This document shows positions 35,921 through 46,665 of a DNA stretch of 64,000 nt, piece after piece. Under the pieces are notes generated by a model that saw only the letters and a list, made by a program, of their open reading frames with translations, was not told where the DNA came from and made no database searches. How positions within the stretch are numbered: position 1 is the first letter of the stretch; each line of letters opens with the position of its first letter. The DNA lies in contig NW_023998414.1 of NCBI RefSeq assembly GCF_014805625.2, forward strand, positions 9,023,914 to 9,087,913, read 5' to 3'. A program made the translations under genes and the position numbers. This stretch comes from Glossina fuscipes (Eukaryota > Arthropoda > Insecta > Diptera > Glossinidae).

Positions 35921-37346
35921 CAGAGCAATTATTGCGAACTAAATACTTCAGGTATTTTACACAACTCTACAAGGACTTTTTGAGGTGATATACAATCGTT
36001 GGTCTTTCGGATGGCCGGTCTTAACCTACATTCGCCTAATAAAATTTGCAAAGTTATCAAAATTTTAATAAGAACTTTCTTCTTACGTAATATGATTTCA
36101 TTTCACTTATTAAATTTGAAAAGTTCATGTAGTTTACTTAAAAATCTTAAAAAGTAGTCAAGGTATGAGTTATGGTTCATACGAGTTTACAGCTTCATAT
36201 AAATATTTTTCTGTAAATTTCTTACCATGTTTTCATATTGAGTTATCAAGGTTCGCCTTAAACTGAACGTGGCTTCTTTAAACATTTTTTAATTTTTTTT
36301 TTTCTTTTTTTTGCGCTTTGAAAAAGAAATACTGCAGAATCTCTCGAGTGTTGAAAAACATTTGTGAAGCAATCTTTGTAATTCGACACTGATATGTAAT
36401 TCAAATTATTTCACTTTTTTATCTTAAGCTCTACGTGCTGAAATTCAATATACATTTTTTTTTTTTTTTTTTTTTTTTTTGGCTTCATCAGAGTTTCTTT
36501 AACTCATGTTTGCCTTCGAAAATGTTCACTTGCTTTTAAGCAAAAGAAGAAAAGTTTTACACTAAACTTTCGCTTCACGTTGAATTTGGATTATATGTTA
36601 ATAGATTGACATACATTTGTTGTTTTTAATATATGTACTCTACATAAAAATATACATATATATAGTAGAACTAAAGAGGATCGAAGCAAAGGCTTTAAAT
36701 GCATAATTGCAATGACAATCCGTTCAAATAATTTATTTACGAAAAATTCAAGCCATCTGATGACAAAGTATAAACGTCTATTTATGACCGTACTCGGGCT
36801 TTGTGTAGTTTGCTGATGATACAGGCCGTACCCTATACAAGGACGATAAAATAATTTTAGACTCATAGCCAAAGGATGGGAGTATGTTGCTTTTATCCTT
36901 TCGCATGTAAAACCCTGAGATTTCCTCCCGTGATCGTAAAGATATATATATACATATCTATGTATTAAAGTACGACTGGCAATGGCTTTCGATTAGTCTT
37001 CGGTTTGTCATCTCTTTTGACTGGAATGCTCACAAATCTCATATCGTCGATTGTTCTCAGATCTCCCCCTAAATATTTATTTCCTTCATAGCGTTCTTTG
37101 AAAAGTCATTCTTTATACGTTGCTTTCATTGTTAGAACAATCTTTCGGGAAATGTTAGAGCTGTTGGTAGTGGTGTTAGTTTCTTTAAGCAAATATGATA
37201 GGTTTATGAGTTTAATCACTGCATTATAGTTTAATTTTGAAAGTACTCTCGCTTTGTATAATGCTGCTTACGGGTTTGGCTCTCAGGAGCTTTGTAGTTA
37301 CAAAACGAATAATAAACTCAGCTGGAAAACTTAAAAAAATAAAAAA

Positions 37347-37650
37347 AGCAAGTAAAAATGCTACAATGGGCCACGGCCCACCATTACCCATTCGCTTAAT
37401 ATAGTGACACTACATCGCGTAATAAAATTATTCGTGTAATAGTTTTTCTAAAGCACTTGTTTTATGACAATTGACCGAAAAAGTGATCCTATTCGAGCCA
37501 TTTTCAATGGGGTTTGTTCTTGGACCGAATCACTTTGATATGCCATATCTGATTAAAGTATGTCAAAAATTACAATTTGCAAGTTGCCCACAAAAATATA
37601 TGTACAAACAGTAGACAAACTTAGATCAGTGTCATAAGAGATCTGCTTAT
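37347..37650 (+). repeat. Family-B INE-1-like repeat, 5' and central part
   Basis: The start GCAAGTAAAAATGCTACAAT followed by GGGCCACGGCCCACCATTAC matches the other family-B 5' ends. CATTTTCAATGGGG, GTTCTTGGACCGAATCAC and TGCAAGTTGCCCAC are the central motifs. The GGAC block is degraded (CAAACAGTAGACAAAC). Confidence 0.6.
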
Positions 37651-37659
37651 CTTAAGTCT

Positions 37660-39764
37660 TACTGGGTGTTGCATAATAATGAAAGTTTCTTCAGAAAAAT
37701 AATAAATAATCGATTGTTCACTTTCACTTATCAACTTTCGTCAGCGCCATTATAAATGCAACTCATACCCTCATAATTAATATATTTTCGTATTTTCGTT
37801 AAAGTACATCTGAAGCAAAATGAATAGAACTTTTTTTTAAAAGCTTCGTAGCTTAAGTAAATGATTGATTTTATGCATAATTTTATAATTATGAATAAGA
37901 CTTTAGTCCAGTGCAATAGCTCATCAGTCGCAAGTTGAAAAAGTGATATAAAATTTCTTAAAACAAAATATTTCCCCTCTAAGCTTCTTAAGTTTTATAT
38001 CACTTCCGATACAGTTTTTTGTGATTACAATGAACAACTATATTACATACATTATATATTACATTTATAAAAAAAAAAAAAAAAAAAAACTTTAATTTGA
38101 TCTCAACTAACTGCGTAAGACGAGGCTTTGGTTTTTTTTTCCCTGCCATTTACCGTTTATTTCACGCTCTCTTTTCGCATGTTTGCATATCGAAAATTCC
38201 GTGAAATTAATTGTCTATAACATTCAGTGTATATCTGCGAAATGTTAATAGAGAGCATAAGAAGTATTAAAAATGAAATGAAATTTTTCAAAACATTATC
38301 TAAGACTGAATAAAATTGCAATGATTATATTAAAAGCAAACAGACATTAGTTATCTCGTTGAATTAAGTGCGAAGTAAGAGGAAATTCTTATTTTCGCGA
38401 AATATGCGTAAAAACTTTAAGAAATTAATTCTATTTTCGGAAGAAATCTCGAATCATATCAAGGACATTTTCCCTTGTGGTCAATTAAATAGTCAAGTCT
38501 AAGAATTCTCCTTAAATAAATGCATGACTGCTTTGCATTTAATCAGAAATTTTATTCTTCTTCTTTTGCTACTTCTTACTCTTTTTATATTTATATAATT
38601 CAAATAACTGCATTTTGGCGTATTGTACCATTCGTGATAAAACTGTTGTACGCTGAGCTATATCCGTCCCGCAGCATACATAACAATGGTTTCTCCGAAC
38701 CTAATGGCTCCCCTTCAATATTTCGCAAGATATCTTTACTCTAAATATGCTCCTTGAAAAATCGACTTTTCGTCTTCACTAACAAGCTATTCCAGATCCC
38801 TACATATACAATAAAACTTCGTACAACACTTATTCCTATACGATGCGTTCGTGTAAGGCCACAGAAATGTTGTAATCGTGTTCGTATTACACGTAAAAAG
38901 CAGCTCGCGTAACGTAGTTAAAAAGTGTTAGAGAAAATATTTATTCATAAATTTTTATGCATTTTTCTCTGTTTCTCTTGTGAGAAGTAAATTTATTATT
39001 CAATGGTCGTAAAAATTGTGTTTATGTAGCGCCTGATTAGTAAAGAAAGGCAATTTGAAGATCACTTAGACTGCGAATGGTTCTGGTATTTGCATAATCT
39101 AAGTTAGAGAGTTCACCGTGTCTACCGGGTCAAGGGCGTGGGTTGGGATCTGTTGTAACTTTAAATATCTTGTTTTACCACAAAAAGTTGATAAACCCGG
39201 TTCCTTCACATCTTTGATATTTGAATAAGAATCTTATTGAAATCCCCAGACATTGCTATTAGTAGAAAGAGAAAGTTTTTCCCTCAACATCTCGAAACGA
39301 AAATTAAAACCGCTTTCTGCTGTTATTGGCGCCCGTCTAACTGTACATTTTTAGGTGACATGGGCAGATATGCTTTTTTTTTATCTATTAGTTATATCGG
39401 TTATTGATCATAAATTATGAGAAAAATATTTTGAATTTTTTATTTCTTTAATTAATTTCTTATAATTTATTATAAAAAATTCAAGAATCTGAGGTCTGTC
39501 TGCGTAGCATTCACTTATATGATGTTGAAATTTTATTTGAAATTAAAATAATTGCATACGCCACGTGGTACTAAGAAAAATCCATAATAATTTCTTTGAT
39601 AGTAAAATTTTTTGATGTACGACATGAACTATTTTGATGTCACTCATACGCTACCAGCTGAACATAAAAAAGATTAATAAGATATAGAAATAGAAGGATG
39701 AAAGAATTCATGCGCTTCTATATAGTAAGCAAGTGTGGATGGTTCATAGTTTTCGTACTCTCCA
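37660..39764. other. AT-rich non-coding stretch (presumed intron)
   Basis: A-run at about 38069-38089. A tRNA-like string near 39100-39150 was considered and rejected. No exon is recognised. Confidence 0.4.
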
Positions 39765-40437
39765 CCACTTGTAGAGAGAGTATACTAAGTTTGTGCGGAC
39801 CGTTGTAACATCGAGCAGGAGTTGAGATAGACCCACGTTATATTATATCAATCGTTTCACAATCATTTTCCTGAATCCATTTTAATCTGTCTGTCCGTCT
39901 GTACGTGTACGCTTGCCGTGAAGTTACAGGTCGCAAGTTGCAGGGTAGTTTGATGAAATCCGATACACTAACGTTTTTGGGTTCAAAGACGAACATGTCG
40001 AATCACTTTTGCCACAAGTCTTCATCTAAAAAGCAATTTTTGTGAGTCGTTAATGAAATATTAGTAAACAAAGTTACCAAATTTGGTAGGCGTGCTTTTT
40101 GGGTTCTAGCCCATAAAACGGTTCTAATGGACTAAAGCCAGTTAATAATTGGGCCATATGGAATTTGGATCACATAGATCTATTTTTGAGACTACACCAT
40201 GCTCTCATGGAAGCAAACCCTTCTATAACGATAAAGCGTAATTTATGGTTTGTATGACGGAAGCAACTGGAAAATAATAAAATCTTTGTTAAGTAAATTA
40301 AGTTATGGATAACTTAAATATGTTGACGTGTGAGTACTGTCAGGGCTTTCATGAAAATTATGCATTTGCATGAAAATAATGTTTAATTTTTGGTGTATTT
40401 GAACTGATGTAAATATCGGGCCGTCGGCCTTGCGTGC
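39765..40437 (-). mobile_element. Family-B INE-1-like dispersed repeat, nearly complete, reverse
   Basis: Read on the minus strand, the 5' part carries AATACACCAAAAATTAAACA and AAATGCATAATTTTCATG, matching 28725-28780 over about 65 bp. It then has GTTCGTCTTTGAACCCAAAA and CAACTTGCGACCTGTAACTT, followed by an ACAGACGGACAGACAGATT block (plus strand 39887-39903). The 3' part has GGGTCTATCTCAACTCC, like GGGTCTATTATCTCAAGACC at 55106. Together with the 28.66-kb copy it defines a family-B element of about 620-670 bp. Confidence 0.7.
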
Positions 40438-42583
40438 CTAAATTGCATATCATATTTATTTGTTTTTTCTCTTTTGAAAGTCGGTATACTAGACCTGTGT
40501 TTCGTTTTGTAGCATCTAGAACTACGTATCAGACAGAAATCCTCTAAACTATTAGTCTATGATTATAAAGCGATCTGAATCCGTACATCAATCCATACGT
40601 TGGCTTCGTTGCCTGTTCTTTTAATCGCTCGCAGGCCCAAAGACTCATGTTCAGGCTTAGGTATGCTTAATTGATCGTCAAAGACAAATCTGTAAACTGA
40701 CATTATAGTCTGACAAGAACAAGAAACTGTAACTTGGATTTTGTAGCGGATGCTAGTGTGAAACTCGAAAAGTACATATGGAATGCTCCCTTCAAGCCCT
40801 ACCTAACAGATATAAGACTTAAAAACTGGTAAAACTATGTGTATCTTGAGTCCATATGTACAACGTTGCTCTATTTTAATGTACTGACTTGAAATGGCGG
40901 TTTCGCTTTAAGTCAAATATATATGTCATATCTCTGCTTATATAGTTTCATTACATTTGGGAAATCAATGGCGCATGGCTTTTACGAATAATTCCTTTAG
41001 CACAACTAGTAAGTTTATCTATAAAATTTTAAACTGGTTATGGAACCAAAGCTGTCAATTTTTATTAAATTTTTATGCTAACAATGGAAGACTGGAAATT
41101 TACTTATATAATATTTTCGTTTTGTGTGTGATGCACAGCAGCAGATGTGCAGATAATCCTTAAACAATTTAATAAGCGAAGCATTGCAAATTGATTGTAA
41201 ATTGAATTTTATTCTTCGGGGCTCATATTTCACTAACATGCATTCACAGAATCACCAATATTGAAATAGAAAATTTGAATTCAGATACTTTGCGCTTTGC
41301 TACATGATTTTATTTATCACCGTTTTATTTAATTATTACTCTGACGAGACTCCATGTTCGGTTACAGCAACGTTCGATGCCATCTTTTGTTGGCATAGTA
41401 GTCCCTAGCATTTTTGTCATTGCAATCGCACAGTTCTGTCGTAAGATGACGTTTGCAGTTTATTCTTAATAGAGAAAGTCTTTCTCAACCTTATCTAAAA
41501 ATTTTGTACACAAATTGTTTCGATTACTCGATTAACAAGCTTATGATTCTTAAATAAATTTGCCATCAATTTATGCATGACGTTTAAAATGCTATTTGCT
41601 GCGTCATGCAAATAAATGCAATTAGCTTCAACGTAAGCTAAGATTTCATCTCCGTTTCTCCTCGCATTCGTATATATGTTCTAAACTATCCTTGTATTAT
41701 AATCAACTTTTTGTATATTGCTGGGATAAAATTTGTTCCTTAGACAAATATAAAGAAAACAAAAAAAAAAAAAAAAAAAAAAATAATACGCGAAAATATT
41801 TGATAACCGTCGGCACGAAACGAGGGGCATGCTTTCTGAGATGGCAACAACGCCTTCATTCGTCTTTCTTAAAATAGCGGTTGAGCGGACCTGTCTTACT
41901 TTCACTTATATCATTTCAGCTGGATTTGGATAAGAGACAACATTTGAACATCTATTAAAATGGAAGAAAATCATGAGATATAACTGAAGATTGAATTAAA
42001 AAAACGAAACAAACTTTGGTTTTGAACTCTCCGCCACAACAATAACAATAATACAGTTTTCTATGGAAAGCGTTTATCATTTATCATGTTTTCACACAAT
42101 ATTGGTTGACAAGCGTATCATTCATTATCTAAATAGAAGTAAATCATAGAATAAAAGCTTAAACAAAAAAAAAAAAAAAAAAAAAACAAGAAGAAAAACA
42201 ACACAATATAGATAAAGTACAGTAGTGACGGTCGAGCAAAATCATAGTATTGCGTTAAGTAGATTCGCTTTCATTTTCTTCTCATCTAGAGCATGTAAAA
42301 GCGTTCGTATTGTTTTAAAATATTCAAGCATTAAAAGATAATTTTTTTAATTTTTTTTTCGTTTTTTATTATGCATACATATGTATTTAAAATGAAATAA
42401 AAACTTTTGATGAAATGATAAATAAAATGTTTTAAAAATGTTTATTAACTCACTAGTAATTACAATTAATATGCTTTAGCTATCATCCTTTTTACAAATG
42501 CACGTGCACGTGCTTTTTTTTAAATAGATAAACAATAATCCCTGCATTCTTTTTACGTATGCTTTACTTACATATATGTATAA

Positions 42584-42614
<31 letters not shown>

Positions 42615-42852
42615 AATTTTGTTAAATATAAAAAGATTAGCGTTTTTCTTCAAATTTTTCATTTCAATTTTGCTTTCACAAGCAATTCTATTTGAAAGTC
42701 AACTAACACGCTCTGCATACGAATATAAAAAAATAATATTTTTATTCTTTTTTTTTTACTTCTTTTTTCTCATTCCTTTTTCCCAAAAATAAATCAAAAA
42801 AAAAAAAAATTTTATATATATATAAACGTAAAAAAAATTGGGGATTTTTATT
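40438..42852. other. AT-rich non-coding stretch up to the assembly gap
   Basis: A-runs at 41760-41782 and 42164-42186, AT tract at 42592-42613, poly(A) at about 42797-42810. No exon is seen. Confidence 0.4.
42592..42613. repeat. (AT)n microsatellite
   Basis: About eleven AT units. Confidence 0.9.
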
Positions 42853-42952
42853 NNNNNNNNNNNNNNNNNNNNNNNNNNNNNNNNNNNNNNNNNNNNNNNN
42901 NNNNNNNNNNNNNNNNNNNNNNNNNNNNNNNNNNNNNNNNNNNNNNNNNNNN
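42853..42952. other. Assembly gap (exactly 100 N)
   Basis: A run of exactly 100 N, the conventional placeholder for a gap of unknown length. It sits between an A/T-only segment on the left and a 40-bp poly(A) on the right, which explains why assembly failed here. Confidence 0.99.

Positions 42953-42953
<1 letters not shown>

Positions 42954-42993
<40 letters not shown>
42954..42993. repeat. Poly(A) run of 40 bp at the gap edge
   Basis: An uninterrupted A40 immediately after the gap. It is the longest homopolymer in the window and may itself be truncated by the gap. Confidence 0.95.
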
Positions 42994-42995
<2 letters not shown>

Positions 42996-45900
42996 ATATG
43001 AATTCAATCGTTTGTATCATTTAATTACATCTGGCTGTCAAATGTGAATTAATGCAGCAACATCCGGTAAGTAAAACACGAAAATTGATTTATATTATCA
43101 TGTATATATAAAAAGTATATGTAAACTTAAATACTTCATGAATTCTGTAAAATTGTATAAAAAGTGTATAAAATTTACAAAATTAAAATTGTTATCATCA
43201 ATTTAAATGTTCCTAGCATTTTAAGTGCATTAATATTATACGAAGAAAACCGTGATATTCAGCATTCATCCTTAAAGTGATCTTAATTTTTACTTATAAG
43301 CTTTTTATTCATTTCTTTTCGGAAAGATCACCAAACATCATTGTAATATAGTTAGTTATACACAATATCTTTATTATTATATAATTAAGACATACACACA
43401 CAACAGTCCTTACTAAACTAATTTTTTTCTATATTCTATATTCGTAAAGTATAGTACACGAAGATGACGTCTAAATTGAGATGCCAAACTCCCTATCCAT
43501 AAAGTCTAAGTTGTTTGTAGTCCTTATGTATCTATTATTATCTCTGTTTTACACGATATAAAAATTTGATTATTAGGAAAATCATTCGGTAGACTGTTGT
43601 TCCATAAATGCCTAGGTATGATTTATGTACATAATATTGGCTGTATTTTACAATTCTGAAGCCTGCTGCGTATTCGTATCAAATTCCGTATGTATATGTT
43701 AATCGCCTATGTTGTACGTACGCGTTGCTTAGCCCCTAACCGCTTGCAAGTACACGTAAATTGTTGCCGATTTCTAGCTGCCGATATAGATTAAACCTGT
43801 TTACAGCTGGCCATACATTTCCTATCAAGGAAACATTGTTCGATTGTGAAATTGCTGTCGGTTATTATATTCAAGCTACGATCGAATTTAGTCGATATCG
43901 ATAGCTATGAATCGTCTACTGAGCATCCACGCTACGCATATTTTGTGCAATTCTCTACATTTACAGAAATACAAGTGTATGTGTGTATAAATTATACGAT
44001 TCTATATGAAAAAAATATATAATTTACATATATTATCATATATGCTTTTATTTGTTAGTAGAAATGGAGTAAAAAATTTTCCACAGGGTTCAAGTTTTTG
44101 CGTCCTTTCTTGATAAAGAATTATCATTACTTCTAATCTTAATAAACGATCAACGAACTGGACTAAGCCGGCGAATCGGCCAGATGAGTAGATAGATACT
44201 TACGTAAGAAAATAGATTCGCTGCCTTATAAGGCATGTATTGGTTTGAGGAGGTGGATAATAAAGATGCGCTGCGTTTGTTTTTCTAGCACTTTGCGATT
44301 AAGTAGACAGTAGTAGCAGACCACGCATAAAGTATCAATATTCTTGATTAACTTAACCTTCAGTATTTGACATACTTTCGCTTGATGACCGCACCAACCA
44401 CGTATGAAAATGAAAGCAATCAAGCCTACGATAGATAAAAAAGTGTAACCGACAGTTCACACATATTTTTAACAAATATAATCTGCTGATTTATTTCAGA
44501 CAAACAACGGACGGGAAGAGCCAAATTACTTTGCAAATTTGTTTTAATTGAAAAGAAATTAAAAGCTTGCAGTCCAGCAAGGCCTACTACTAAATACAAT
44601 TTTTGATTTACTTTCATCATAAAAAATGATTTCTAGCTTCGATGCAAAGAGTCACTCGCTCGAAACGAAAGCACTCAAGTAGTTCAATTTTAAAACAATT
44701 AAGGCTTCTGTCAGAGAGCTTATTTCGCCTTAGAAAAGCCAATATAACATCTTGCTGCCACATGCAGGCTTCCTTCCCACGAGAACTTTTCACAAAGAAT
44801 ATACCATTACGCTCCGCTACGATATGTCAGGTCAGTATTCTTTTGAAGTTCCTCACCGAAAAGACGCGTTTATGGGAGAGCATCTAAACTGGTCGCACTT
44901 TATCCATAATACTAAACAATTTTCCATAGCTTCCAGGACCGAAATATGTCCGCAAGCTAATATTAATCCAAATATCTCGAAAAGTGCAATGCAAAATACC
45001 TGAACGATTTTCAGGCTTGCAGAGGAACAATGAAAGAATAGTTTAGTGTAATTTTCACCGAGTGTTTCATACGTCCGCATAAACTTTACATTTCGTTTAC
45101 CACCTAAGCCGAAAGGTATAGCACGGCGAGTTCTCCGACTAATACCTCTGCATGCTACAAACAGAGTAAAGAAATCAAACCGCCTATCCTGCTTCCCTGA
45201 ACAAATAAGTAAGTGGTGACTATTAGAGCAATTAAAGCAAGCAACGTAAGTCAAAGATAATTTCGATGTTGCTCTTTAGCTGCTCTCTCATAGCACATTC
45301 ATATTTCAATGAGTATTTAGCCATTTGGGGTTCGGTAGTGTTTATTAATTCTATATATCTGTGTGTGTGTACCTCAGACGTAAATAATTATATTCTAGCA
45401 TGCTTTTTACATCGACACCTATACCTATATACCTTATACCTACAACTGTACTAATTAACCGCCATAATAGAACTTGCCTTTCTCCCAAATATATATATGT
45501 ATGTATGTTATTTGATTTCAAATATTTTGAAAAATGGATTATTAATGAAACGAGAGACACTCTTTGTTGAAATTTCTCATAAAATTGTGATTTTTGCACG
45601 ATTTTGAAATTAAATAAGCTAAAGCTAGTAACCGGTTAAATAAAATATGTATTGTTGTAGTAGGGCCAGTACTTGCACTTATAGTGCTTTTCGCATTTAA
45701 GGTACAAAATTTTTGCTACGATTAAAAATTTCATTGTAAATCTACTATGCGTTCATATTTTAAATGTAATTTTCCTCATTATATATAAAAGCCTAACTAA
45801 GTATGTTTTCATGACTACGTAAATGATTTTCATGAAATTTCAAGGTAATGTCTACTTTCCCTTACATTTGATAAACTTCGCTATAAATGCATCTCTCATT

Positions 45901-46380
45901 AACGTCATAATTAGTAAAAAATTTAAAAGATTCCGTTATTATATGTGAATGTTATTAAATTTCGTTTCATTTAGTTGAAGATGTATCAGTATCTCATTTT
46001 GACTTAATACCTGTATAGCAGTATAGATGTAGTCTATGGGTAAGAGTAATCAACCACATCAAGTTCGAATTTTTGAGTAGAAGAAAGAAAACAGGTAAAG
46101 ATTAAAATATTTAACGTTTATTTTCTCTGCTTAAAGTCGTGTAAAAGTGAATGTAATCGCTTTATAGGGCACTCTTGATTTAAAGGAAGTAAAAAAGAAA
46201 TATTTAGTTCCACGTATATCGCCCATTAAACGCAATCTCTTCAACTTAATATGAAGGGTCTTTTATCGAGATTGATACCCACCCAGAGTGATGTTTGTAA
46301 GATTTGAAATTAAAAAAAAGAAAAAGAAGAAAACGTATCAAAGGCAAATTTATTTTATCGTAAAGTTTAGACATTGCATT
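42994..46380. other. Non-coding stretch with an unexplained open-frame cluster near 44.2-45.25 kb
   Basis: Mostly AT-rich text without recognisable exons. Between 44226 and 45254, long open frames occur on the minus strand (44226-44423, 44426-44620 and a 133-codon hydrophobic one at 44853-45254) and on the plus strand (44642-44887, 44752-45003). Base composition is less skewed than elsewhere. I do not recognise a protein. See findings. Confidence 0.35.
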
Positions 46381-46389
46381 TACGCTCCC

Positions 46390-46665
46390 AACTCACGACG
46401 ACGCACACGATGGCTCCCTCCAATTATTAATCATTCATCTGCCCAGCATTAGTTGTGTTATGTCTGCGAATAACTTAACGTCGAATATTCGTCCCTGAAT
46501 GTTTCAAAGCCTGAAGCTTGTGAGCACCGATCTGGATTGTAGTCCCAAAGAAATACGGTTCAATTGGTATTAAATCGCATGACCGCGGCGCCAATCCACT
46601 TTTTTTATGAACAAACGAAGAGCACCCACCCACAACTGAGCTGACACTTTGATGAAATATATCAA
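46390..46665 (-). pseudogene. IS630/Tc1-mariner-type transposase C-terminal remnant (PRSCDL motif)
   Basis: The minus-strand frame 46475-46831 contains APRSCDLIPIEPYFFG and then HKLQALKHSGTNIRR. This corresponds to the insect transposase family with WPPRSCDLTPLDYFLWG (the Asp is the second residue of the DDD/DDE triad), followed by Y..KP.TL.AL..NIR. Past the stop, the next 80 bp in shifted frames still reads VIRRHNTTNAGQM and a REPSCASS-like end, matching the family's VI.DI...ML..V.ENW...I.ASRG. Residues upstream of HKKSGL do not align well, so the region with the first Asp and the N-terminal HTH is lost. It lies in the presumed intron. Confidence 0.7.

Larger units (their letters stand above)
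33430..37340. other. AT-rich non-coding stretch (presumed intron)
   Basis: Holds a GAA run (33611-33628), T-runs at 34180-34208, 34952-34970 and 36455-36480, and an AT tract at 35899-35919. No exon is recognised. Confidence 0.45.

Noticed and set aside
39060..39160. Possible tRNA-Lys-like string (GTCAAGGGCGTGGGTTGGGA)
   Set aside because: A proper box A and stems are lacking and the T-loop lacks TTCRA, so the likeness is probably chance.
42756..43047. Open frames spanning the N gap
   Set aside because: They consist of poly-Lys/poly-Phe and unknown residues across the assembly gap.
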